Assembly (NCBI GenBank): GCA_030180135.1
Contig: CM058231.1
Span: forward strand, 31,933,034 to 31,997,033
Source of the DNA: Orychophragmus violaceus
Taxonomy: Eukaryota; Streptophyta; Magnoliopsida; Brassicales; Brassicaceae
Direction: 5' to 3'
DNA length: 64,000 nucleotides
The notes beneath the pieces are model-generated. The model had not been told where the DNA came from, ran no database searches, and saw only the letters and a list, made by a program, of their open reading frames with translations. Positions 55,679 to 64,000 of the stretch are shown here, in pieces (positions within the stretch are counted from its first letter, which is position 1; each line of letters begins with the position of its first letter). The position numbers and the translations under genes are program-made.

Positions 55679-56160
55679 TAGTTAGGCCTGGGCATAAAAA
55701 CCGGAACCGAAGAACCGGAACCGAAGAACCGATAACCGGAACCGAATTTTTTTATTTAGTTCCACCTAAAATACCCATTGGATCCTTAGTAGAGGAATCG
55801 TGGGTATCGGGTAGGAACCGGAACCGAACCGAGAACCGAAACACGGAACCGAAGAACCGAACTTATATAAGGCTTAGTAAAATATTACCCATGGTTTCAA
55901 CATCCACATAAAGAATCATATGAAAATATTGTTAGATCCATGAAATTTATGTTTATGTTATGTAATTCACATTGAATCCTAAACCTTTTTATTTTTTTGG
56001 TTAATGATTTGTTGAATTAACATAAAATTTGAGGTTTTATTTTGTTGATTTGAGATATTTTTTGTTGATTACAGGTATTTTTTGTTGATTTCGGGTAAAA
56101 AATGTTATTTCGGTTCCAAAATACCCGGAACCGTTTAAGAACCGGTTTCCAAAATATAAT
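55679..56160. repeat. CCGGAACCGAA-rich degenerate repeat
   Basis: GGCCTGGGCATAAAAACCGG followed by many AACCGG / GAACCG units and, at the right, their reverse forms (CGGTTCC). Such GGCCTGGGCA-headed tracts are common in degenerate crucifer DNA transposons, but no clear second end is present. Confidence 0.5.
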
Positions 56161-57575
56161 TGATATGTTGACAGATTTCTGCCTTAACCACCACCGCTGA
56201 CCCACCTCTACCTTTGAAACCGCCACCACCACTATAACCACCACGCCCTCCGACGACCTACCTTCTACTCGCGACCACCACCATCAATCGAAATCGCCCA
56301 GCCACCGCCGACCTTGAACTCAACTGCGACCGCGACGCGAGGGATATGTGACGATGACGGAGGTGCGATGGCGAGGAGTTGACTCCGTCATCGTCTATGT
56401 GAATCGTCATCTCGCCACAACGAGATCTGGCTTCCTCCAGGAGATCGTGTGGCTTCGTCTTCATCGAGAACGGTGGTGATGAAGACGGCGTGGAGATCTG
56501 ATGAAGAATATAGATAAGCTTCAAGCTTTTGATGATAGAAAGAAAAAGAAGAAGATGAAGTTGAGAAGAAGATGAAGTTGAGAAGAAAAGAGGAGAAGGT
56601 GAAGTTGGCGCAGAGGAGAGAAAATTTTAGATCTAGGTTTTTTTTTTACAAACAAAATATCTAATGGTCCACGATTGAGCAGAGAAATCGATCTAACGGA
56701 TGAAACTAGTGATCCTTGTGATCATATATTAGCCAATAACAAAATTAGTTGGATTTAATTTATGTATAATACTCAAAAATAAATTAAAAATAGTAAAAAT
56801 TGTTAAAATGAAAAAAATAAAAATTGTTAAATTTAAAATTATAAGAGATAAAATTTCTAAAAGTGTTAAAAAATTAAAATGATTTAAAAATAATTAAAAT
56901 GAATATATTGAATAACTAAAATGATTTAAAAAGTAATAAAATGTTTAATTTAGATTTTAATTTTGGTTTGCATAAGCCTTTTACTTATTTTAAGCTTAAA
57001 ATTGTATTTATGAGTATATACAATACGAATTATGATTTTAAAATTTTAATTTATAATTTTAGGGTTTATTTGAGGTTTAGGGTTTTGGATTTATAATTGT
57101 AAGAGATAAAAAATGTAAACATTATTTGTATGTATATATTTAGGGTTTATATTTATGAATTTTGTAAGTATTGTTTTTTAGTTATGATGTATTATAAGAA
57201 TTAGAGTTTTGTTAGTTATATTTTTGTTTGTAATTTAGAGTTTTACTGCTTGTTTAGGGTTTAGAGGTTGTTTAGGATATGAATATTGTGGTATTGGATT
57301 TGAAAATAAAAGTTTTATGTATATGAAATTTATGATTTGTATTTTAATTTTATAGTTTATGATTAATAGTTTAAGGTTTAGAGTTTGATTATGGTTTAGG
57401 GTATAATGTTTGAATGATTATAGTTAAGGTTTTAAGTTAAAGTTTGAAAATAGAAATTCTTTTTATAAATTTTGAATCCTAACTTTAGATATATTATAGT
57501 TTTTAGTTTTATTAATTTATAATTTTAGGGTTTATTTGAGGTTTTATAGTATATTTAGAGTTTAGGGTTTAGGGT
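56161..57575. other. degenerate AT-rich region, possible CACTA interior
   Basis: Contains a small minus-strand frame (56258-56524, rich in Ser, His, Arg) preceded by a purine-rich tract with repeated GAAGATGAAGTTGAGAA units. Scattered TTTAGGG telomere-like words follow. A segment ATTTATAATTTTAGGGTTTA occurs twice (about 57,050 and 57,515). No recognisable gene. It may be the interior of the CACTA-like element whose right end is at 57,894. Confidence 0.4.
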
Positions 57576-57894
57576 TGAGAATAGCCACGGATAAAATCGT
57601 GGCTATTTCGCATTTTGTGGCTATTTAGCCACGATTCTAGGTTGTGGCTGAAAATTATCGTGGCTATCCGTGGCTATGTACTTCCACGAAAACTATCGTG
57701 GCTATTCGTGGCTAATTTTCCGCGAATAGCCACGAGTGTTATTTCGTGGCTAAATAGCCACGGATAGCCACGAAATAGCCACGAAATTCAAAATTTGAAA
57801 TTCGTGGCTATTTCGTGGCTATCCGTGGCTGAAAAAAATAGTCACAACCAATATGTGGCTAGATCGTAGCTATTTCCCGTTTTTTCTTGTAGTG
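57576..57894 (+). mobile_element. right end of a CACTA-like element with GTGGCTAT subterminal repeats
   Basis: About twenty GTGGCTAT / ATAGCCAC motifs in both orientations lead to a terminus TTTTTTCTTGTAGTG, the CACTA inverted repeat. No matching CACTACAAG left end is visible to the left, so the element is truncated or its left end has decayed. Confidence 0.7.
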
Positions 57895-57960
57895 ATGCGG
57901 CTTTATTCAATTTTTGTAGTTTCACATATTCCTAATAGACATACAACAATATGTTTTTAG

Positions 57961-58530
57961 CAAGAACAAGAAGAAGCATTATGCAGCTGTCTACATGCAA
58001 AGCAAAAGCGGTGGTAAGAAGATACTAAAATAAATAAGGGGGGGGGGGTATTGAACTATGGAATTTAAGAGATTTGAGGTTTTCTTAAAATCCGCTGTTA
58101 TTCAACTTATGATTTTAAAATGTCTTCCCAAATCCGGTGTTATTGAACTTGAGATTTATGTAAAGTCACTCAAAATCATTTACAATCCACTGTTATTCAA
58201 ACAAGAACTTGCTAAAATCATATCAAATCCACAATTATTGAAAATGTTTTAAGTATTGAGATTTTAATGACTGCAAAGGGTTTTAGGGGATTTTAGGTGA
58301 CTTTCCTAGTTAAAAATACAAAGATTCAAATCTCATGGTTTTAGGTGGGATTGTAGGTGATTTTAATACAAAATCATAACAACTCCTTTAAAATCACTCA
58401 AAACCATTAAAATCATTCAAAATCTTATAAAAAATCAAATCACTCTAAATACCAAGTTCAGTACAGCCCCCCAAGGTGTACGAGCTGGAGAGTGTTCTTA
58501 TCATTCATAACCTTAAAAAGTATCGATATA
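57961..58530 (-). pseudogene. relic of a second CCoAOMT-like gene (exon 3), split by a MITE
   Basis: 57961-58037 aligns by eye with 47,745-47,815 of the intact gene (intron/exon 3 border: CATTATGCAGCTGTC vs CATTACACGGCCATC, then GCAAAGCAAAAGCGGTGGT vs GTAAAGCAAGAGCCGTGGT). 58473-58530 continues the same exon (GAGAGTGTTCTTATCATTCA vs AGAGTGTTTTTGGCGTTCA, both followed by TATCGATA-like words). The 435 bp in between are a MITE. Orientation is the same as the intact gene 10 kb away, so this is the remnant of a tandem duplicate. No other exons were recognised. Confidence 0.7.
58038..58472. mobile_element. MITE with G-rich terminal inverted repeats
   Basis: The left end (G-run then TATTGAACTATGGAATTTAA) and the reverse complement of the right end (GGGGGGCTGTACTGAACTTG) form an imperfect inverted repeat of about 40 bp. 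The interior is AT-rich and non-coding with repeated AAATC / TTATTCAAC words. The layout resembles PIF/Harbinger-type crucifer MITEs. The target duplication is unclear (TAA on the left, AA on the right). Confidence 0.7.
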
Positions 58531-58746
58531 AAATGATATATGTCCATGTTAATCTTATAAATAAATAAAAACAATGCTAATGCAAATCCATAGAATCAAA
58601 CCCTGCATCAATTTCTTCCATCATTGTGACCGTTGACCTCATTCGTGCTTACGGCTGCAACACCTTGTGCGCTTGCGCTACAAGCAGAAGTATCAGTAAC
58701 ACCTTGTGAGCTTCCACTTCTACAAAACAAAGTGCCTTTACTCTAG

Positions 58747-59121
58747 GAATTCAAGATATGCCCGATCGAAGAAATTCTTAAACATCTAAGCATTGACGCT
58801 CATCTTATTAGCAGAAAGCCTCTGCAGAAATCAGAGACTTCTCAGAATGCTGTCGTCTCACCTGCTAGCTCAACTCAGAAGCAAAACGACGCAGCATCAG
58901 TGAAGACAAAACCGATCTTGGGCCAAAGTCACATTGATCCCAAATCAGATCCATCCCAGTTCGTGGCGCTAAATGCAACGGTTATTTCGTATTCACCTTT
59001 ACCGTACAAAAGCAGAGGCGTTGCTATGAATAAGAACGCACAACGACGTACGAACAGTCAACCTTATCTGGTCAAGACCAATAATCGATTTTCAGCCCTT
59101 GATGAAGAAGAGGCAACCTGA
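58747..59121 (+). CDS. uncharacterised open frame, no ATG at its left edge
   Basis: An open stretch of 124 codons: CPIEEILKHLSIDAHLISRK ... KTKPILGQSHIDPKSDPSQ ... VKTNNRFSALDEEEAT, stop at 59121. The first Met is at codon 52 (58900). The Ser/Gln/Asn-rich composition and NRFSALDEEE ending resemble gag-like or LINE ORF1 C-terminal tails, but I do not recognise it. It ends about 135 bp before the primer site of Copia element E, so it may be the end of something E landed in, or part of the upstream LTR. Confidence 0.35.
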   Translation, partial: EFKICPIEEILKHLSIDAHLISRKPLQKSETSQNAVVSPASSTQKQNDAASVKTKPILGQSHIDPKSDPSQFVALNATVISYSPLPYKSRGVAMNKNAQRRTNSQPYLVKTNNRFSALDEEEAT

Positions 59122-59256
59122 TCATCGACAAGTGTCTAAGGACGATTAGGTTTAGCTACTTGTATAAATAAAGTCTTAACTCATTGTAAACATTAAGCTG
59201 AAATGAATTAAGAATCAAAGCATTTTCATCTTCTTCATTATCTCAAAATCCTTTCA
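59119..59256 (+). repeat. right part of 5' LTR of Copia element E
   Basis: The right edge is set by CCTTTCA followed by the primer site. It contains a TGTATAAATAAAG TATA-like box at 59,160. The left edge is unresolved because the second LTR is not in the window; 59,119 (TGATC) is only one candidate. Confidence 0.45.
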
Positions 59257-59269
59257 TGGTATCAGAGCT
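59257..59269 (+). promoter_or_regulatory. primer binding site, Copia element E
   Basis: TGGTATCAGAGCT, initiator tRNA-Met type. Confidence 0.9.
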
Positions 59270-59270
59270 C

Positions 59271-60810
59271 ATGGAGAATAGATATATGAGTTTTGTTCCT
59301 ACTCCTCTCTTAAATCTTACAACCTTTGTCACGGTAGTTCTAACCGAGAAGAACTACCTTCTATGGAAGTTTCAATTTGAAAGCTTCCTTTCTGGTCATC
59401 ATCTCTTGGGGCACGTCAATGGCTCTTCTCCTCGACCTCAACCAACTCTTTCCGTGCAAGGACCTGGCGGCGCTACCTCAGAGATATCAAACCCGGACTA
59501 TCAAACATGGATTCAAACAGACCAAGTTGTTATGTCCTGGTTGGTTGGTTCTTTAAGTGAAGACATTATAGGCATTATGGTCGGTTGTTCTTCAGCAATG
59601 GAAGTATGTCTTTGTCTTGCCAACCACTTCAACCGAGTCTCTTCTTCACGTTTGTTTGAGCACCAGTGTCGCCTCCAAACCATCACCAAACAGGAGAAAC
59701 CAATGAGAGAATATCTCAGTGAAGTCAAAAACCTCTACAATCAGCTCATCTCCATCGTTCATCTATTCATTGAAAATATGAAGGTGTTTGCTTCTCTCCA
59801 TGGCCTGAGTCGTGACTATAAACCTATCAAGACCAGCATAGAGGGTCAGATGGACTCTTTCCCTTCTCCTTTATTTGAAGAAATAGTCCCACGACTAGCT
59901 AGTTTTGAGGACAAGTTACAGAGTTACACCAGTGGTTCCGACATCACACCTCATCTTGCTTTCAATACCACAAGATATACTGGCTATTCCAACTACTACA
60001 ACCGTGGTCGTGGTCCGTCAAACAGGCGTTTGGAGGTGGAAGAGGTCGTGGCTCATTCTCCACCAGAGGCAAAGGATTTCATTAGCAGTTCTCCTCTTAC
60101 CAAGGCTCATCAAGTGCATCCGAAATAGATGACAGGCCTCCATGTCAGATCTGCGGAAATTCTGGACATCAAGCAAGTTGGCACCGTTTTAATAACAGCT
60201 ATCAGGATGAGGAGATACCTCAAGACATGGCTGCACTTCGTATAACAGAGGTCTCTAACAACACTGGTCAAGAATGGTATCATGATAGCGGTGTTTCGGC
60301 TCATGTGACCAACAAGCTGCAACATATCAACTCAGCTCAACCATACCAAGGCAACGATGCTGTTCTGGTTGGTGATGGATCCTTCTTACCAATCACCCAC
60401 ATAGTTTCAGCAGATATCCCTTCCACCTCACGTAATCTCCCACTAAAGGATGTTCTGGTTTGTCCTGTTATTTTAAAATCCCTTTTATCAGTTTCCAAAC
60501 TTACTCATGACTATCCATGCACCTTTGAGTTTGATTCTGATGGTGTACGTGTTAAGGACAAGTTCACAAGCAGATTCTTAAGGCTAGGAAGAACACATGA
60601 GGGACTATATCTTCTAAGGGATCCCAAGCTTCATGCTTTCTACTCAACACGACAAGTTTATGCTAATGATGAAGTCTGGAACCGCAAGCTTGGTCATCCT
60701 CACTCTGAAGCTCTTCAATCCTTGCATCATAATAAGGCGATTGTCATCAATAAGCGCACTGCTTCCACTAGCGAGTCCTATCAACTTGGAAAGCGTTGCA
60801 AGCTACCCTT
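59271..60810 (+). pseudogene. gag-protease-integrase start of Copia element E, cut by F
   Basis: The likely start is ATG 59271 (MENRYMSFVPTP). Gag features are KNYLLWKFQFESFLSGHHLL and EYLSEVKNLYNQL. The frame shifts near 60,040. A knuckle-like CQICGNSGHQASWHRF follows, with the last Cys lost. The protease site WYHDSGVSAHVTN (DSG kept) and GAG-pre-integrase KLGHPHSEALQSLHH lie in the frame from 60227. At 60,810 the frame runs into the LTR of element F. This is a different Copia family from A-D and F. Confidence 0.85.
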
Positions 60811-61487
60811 TGAAGGAATTTCTAGCAGTTCTAATCAGGATTAGCAACCCTAGTCTGAATTCCAAGCCTAGGATCTAGGGATCATGTAATTGAATCTAGG
60901 GATCTCAGAATTACCTGGTAATTAGCAGCGGAAGATTTGCAGATAATCGAGATCTAGAGCGCCTCAAATGCTGTGCCTCTACTGGTATCCACACGCACAC
61001 AAACTGAATAGGAGGGATGCTAGTGCCTACAGAGATACAATCTCTTCAGAGGTTTCTACTCAAGTTCTGGTGGCTGTCTATTAGGTTAGAAATCAGTTTA
61101 GGTCGACCATATATCTTATATATGTCGACTTAAACCATAACGGAATTAACCAGCGATTAAACCAAATTAATATGGTAATCCGTGAGTTGCATCGATCGAT
61201 GCACTCTTTGCATCGATCGACACTGCCCCAGAATATTGATATCGAATGCATATCAAATATGCATTCCCTCGATCATTACATTAATGATCAACCGCGTCTT
61301 TAACGTCCAGTTTGCTTAGGTGTGTGACCTGTAGGATCATATAACACTAGCAATGAGTTCCAAACTCATTGATCATAAGTGGCTTCTAGCAAAGCATTAT
61401 GACTACCTAGTGTTATGTGATTGTCTCATCTCGACTATACGACTTTCACTTAGAGCAACTACAATAGATTTCAGGACATTCCCAACA
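60811..61487 (-). repeat. 3' LTR of element F (677 bp)
   Basis: On the minus strand TGTTGGGAATGTCCTG ... GAAATTCCTTCA. Twin palindrome at 61192-61220 and a splice-donor-like ACCAG/GTAATTC near 60,917. Closest to the C LTR. Confidence 0.92.
61192..61220. promoter_or_regulatory. twin TCGATCGA palindrome module, F LTR
   Basis: TCGATCGA at 61192-61199 and 61213-61220, 21 bp apart. Confidence 0.85.
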
Positions 61488-62272
61488 ATCTACCACTTGT
61501 ACTGGAATCATATATTCCTTTAATCCGTTCGTCACTATATCTCGATTTGGCATAAGGCAAGATCTGTGTCACCCTTATTTAGCCAAGATCATGTTCATCG
61601 AACTCCGATTTATACTGACAAGACAAACGACTGACAATCACCTCGTTTGAGTGTGGCCACACATTTCTCAGTATCAAATCTTCGATGGGCCCTGAGATAT
61701 TTATCTCCTGTTATATAGGAGGGACAAATCCCATCTTGTTCCATCCCTGTCTCTTCACACGCTTCATGATACGCCCAATCAATGCCTTTATAGTCACCAG
61801 TTACGGCTGACGTTTGACAAGGTTAAAGCGGACCAATTCACATGTAAGAAAACATGATGAACTCAGGTCTAAGGACTATACTCTATAGTCGTAATGAAAA
61901 CTCTCATGACACTTATATAACTATACCGTAGAGTTCTCATCAGTGGGTCTCCGATCCTGTGTTCTCCAACACATATCTATGTGATTGACTTTAATACTCT
62001 TATTAATGACTCCATGAAACTTAGTCATCAGTCACCTCACATACTAGTCTCACGCGGTTGTTAATGTCCCACTTTAACAACCTCGACCAGGGACCAACAT
62101 AATTTATGTCATTTATTATCTATAGGGTTTCATGATCAAGTCACATACTTGATGACCTATAAAATGTCATAAATTACTTTGGGACTATTATTTAATAACC
62201 ATTACTAAATAATACAGATGTCAGATTTCAATAACATAATCAAATTATGTTTATACGAACATCATATCATAA

Positions 62273-63200
62273 CTAAAAGTAATAACAATGACTCCCACTA
62301 AAATTAAGATCACATCTTAAGACATCAAATACCTTTAGCAGTAGCCTGACCCTCATTCGCCCTTGCTCAGCGTGTGTCGAAAGACACTGCGTCTTGCTAA
62401 GAGTAATACCAAGAGTCATTTGCACGAAGCCCTTCTTGGAATCCTGCTTATTGGACATGTGCAAGGCCTTATCACTATAAGTATCTTGACACAATCCAAT
62501 TAGCTTATCCAATCTATCTCTATAGATTCTTATTCCAAGAATGTATACGGTTTCTCTCATAATTTTATCGAAAAACAACTTTCGAGTCAAGTCTTAACAG
62601 ACTGAAACAACGGAACTTCATTTCTGAGAAGTAGTATGTTATCAACATACAATACCAGAAATGCAACTGCGCTCACACTAGTCATCTTGTAAACACACGG
62701 TTCCTCTTTGTTTCTGATAAAATCAAACCTTTTGATTACTTCATCAAAACGAAGATTCCAACTCCGAGATGCTTGCTTTAATCCATAAATGGATCGATGA
62801 AGCTTGCATATCTTCCTAGCTTCATTAGGATCAATGAAAACTTCAGGTTGTGTCAGGTACACATCCTTTTCCAGAATTCCATTAAGGAAAACTGTTTTCA
62901 CATCCATCTGCCAGTCATCATAATGAGTGGCGGTTGCTAGGAGAATCCGAATGGACATAAGCACGGTGTCTGGAATTAGGTTTCTTCACAGTCAATACCA
63001 TGAATTTACTTGAAACCTTTTTGCCACCAACCTAGCTTTGTACATCTGAATATAACCATCCATGTCATCTTTTCTTCTTGAAAATCCATTTACTCACAAT
63101 GGCTTCTACACCATCGGGTAAATCAACCCAAGTCATACTTGGTTCTGTGACATGGATCCCATTTCGGATTCAGTGGCTTTCAGCCATTTTCGGAGTCAAG
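62273..63200 (-). pseudogene. reverse transcriptase of element F
   Basis: From right to left: SKWIF-like start near 63,090, then a frame 62964-62587 with QMDVKTVFLNGILEKDVYLT, GLKQASRSWNLRFDE and YVDNILLL (Asn codon at 62638-62640 where Asp is expected). A shifted frame 62590-62273 follows with YILGIRIYRDRLDKLIGL. As in C, RNase H is missing: the sequence passes from the THAEQGRMRVRLL region directly to the tail. Confidence 0.85.
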
Positions 63201-63328
63201 GCCCATCATTGCTTCTTCAGAATTCGCAGGCCCGTCACTTTCAATGATCAGTAGATCACGGCAATTGGTTACGAGAAATCCATATTTCTCGTTCTTCGTG
63301 ACGGATCCTTTCGGATCTGCGAGCTTCA

Positions 63329-63551
63329 GTTTTCTGTAAAAGTCACGCACACATATCTCATATGTATACTTTTACCACGACCTAATTAACCAAGATTTAA
63401 ACCGTAGTTAATTAAGTCATAAACCAAAATCAATATTTGGTTCGCGATCTGTGTCGATCGATGTAACTTTTGTGTCGATCGACACTTCTTCAGAAACTCG
63501 CCATTTAAATGTATATCGAATATACATTCACCAGATCCTTTATAAACTCTA
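63329..63551 (-). repeat. LTR-derived 223-bp fragment inserted in F coding region
   Basis: It interrupts the integrase-RT linker between CCTGTGGTGCC and TGAAGCTCGCAGATCCG (minus strand), which are contiguous in element C. The fragment matches the C LTR at about 26,590-26,805, including the twin palindrome (63454-63461 and 63475-63482, 21 bp apart) and the TATA-like tract. No target duplication was found. Confidence 0.75.
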
Positions 63552-64000
63552 GGCACCACAGGTGCAGGTTCTACAACTCTTTGTAGATCCAACTGCTGCT
63601 CTTCCTCATCAGGTTGAGCAGTCTCCTGTTATTTTCGAATTTCTTCGAGTTGGACTTTTACTCCCACTGTTCTTCTTGGAAAGAAAGTCCTTCTCAAGAA
63701 AACATAGTTCCGAGCAACAAACAATTTGTTCTCGAACTGGTTGTAAAAGTAACATGCCTTGGTTTTGTTAGGACAACCAATGAAGTAGCACTTATCAGAT
63801 TTGGGTGTGAGCTTATCAGAGATTAAACGTTTTATATAAGTCTCGCAACTCCAAATCTCCATGATGGATAAATCAGAAACATTTACATTCCACATCTCAT
63901 GTGGTATCTCTGTAACTGATTTTGATGGAACTCTAATTAAAGTAAACTCAGACATTTCTATAGCGTATTCTTAGAAGGATAATGGAAGATCTAAGTGACT
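63552..64000 (-). pseudogene. integrase C-terminal part of element F
   Basis: A frame at 63955-63629 reads RVPSKSVTEIPHEMWNVNVS, then KPDKCYF-like text (SDKCYFIGCPNKTKACYFYN) and a VFLRRTFFPRRT ending, matching 21,580-21,870 of element C. The catalytic integrase core lies beyond the right edge. Confidence 0.82.

Larger units (their letters stand above)
60811..64000 (-). mobile_element. Copia LTR retrotransposon F (3' part; continues right of the window)
   Basis: Minus-strand relative of element C: 3' LTR at 60811-61487, polypurine tract (reverse complement of AATCTACCACTTGTACT region, 61485-61500), non-coding tail, then reverse transcriptase and integrase going right. It inserted in E next to CCCTT (60806-60810); the other flank is outside the window. 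Confidence 0.92.

Noticed and set aside
56258..56524. Minus-strand 88-residue protein
   Set aside because: Low-complexity Ser/His/Arg composition, no domain, and surrounded by degenerate repeats; kept only as a note in the regional entry.
57060..57570. Interstitial telomere block
   Set aside because: TTTAGGG words are scattered and imperfect, without a tandem run; more likely AT-rich transposon interior.
60633..60878. Chimaeric frame crossing from Copia E into the F LTR, and the tail of the frame ending at 60844
   Set aside because: The final residues come from LTR sequence after the insertion point at 60,811; accidental read-through, not a fusion gene.

Overview
The window is plant nuclear DNA, almost certainly from a Brassicaceae species close to Arabidopsis. 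The evidence is an intact five-exon caffeoyl-CoA O-methyltransferase-like gene of Arabidopsis type, a captured piece of cellulose synthase that reads like CESA7/IRX3, and crucifer-type Copia, Gypsy, LINE and CACTA elements. About nine tenths of the sequence is transposable elements, many nested in one another. No rRNA, tRNA or CRISPR was seen.

Layout. 1-27,071 is a nest of related Copia elements. Element C (about 5,120-27,071, + strand) is the host. It is cut by D (minus strand, 1-5,119, running off the left edge), by A (6,483-21,302, TSD AATGA) and by a Pack-CACTA element (22,989-25,549, TSD GTG). A is itself cut by B (13,679-21,093, TSD GCCCC), which landed in A's 3' LTR. C sits in an old LINE (27,072-28,768 plus 32,450-32,692). 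That LINE is also split by a young non-coding LTR element (28,769-32,449) and ends at an Athila/Tat-like LTR on the minus strand (32,693-33,906). 34.2-37.25 kb is a decayed Gypsy element, interrupted by a 5.9-kb CACTA transposon (37,255-43,189). A 5'-truncated minus-strand LINE (43,418-46,577) lies just downstream of the only intact host gene, the O-methyltransferase gene (46,724-48,419, minus strand). About 2 kb of AT-rich intergenic DNA follows, then two LINEs (50,526-54,623 and 54,761-55,653). Next come degenerate repeats with one CACTA-like end, and a relic of a second O-methyltransferase copy split by a MITE (57,961-58,530). The window closes with another Copia element (E) cut by F, a minus-strand relative of C that runs off the right edge.

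How the parts relate. A, B and D form one lineage: each keeps an open gag frame, all share a decayed pol, yet the LTR pairs of A and B are nearly identical. C and F form a second lineage: both carry YVDN in place of YVDD in reverse transcriptase and both lack the RNase H segment. Both lineages therefore look non-autonomous and must have moved with proteins supplied from elsewhere.

The most unusual signal is a cis-module. Two TCGATCGA-type palindromes lie 21 bp apart (22 bp in D), 50-110 bp upstream of the apparent TATA box. It is present in every LTR of the Copia nest, in F, and in the unrelated non-coding LTR element at 28.8-32.4 kb. The same module also occurs as a discrete 56-bp insertion inside C's integrase, and related palindromes form long arrays in the A, B and D leaders. 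A conserved splice donor in the LTRs and a conserved acceptor directly before gag suggest that those arrays lie in a leader intron.
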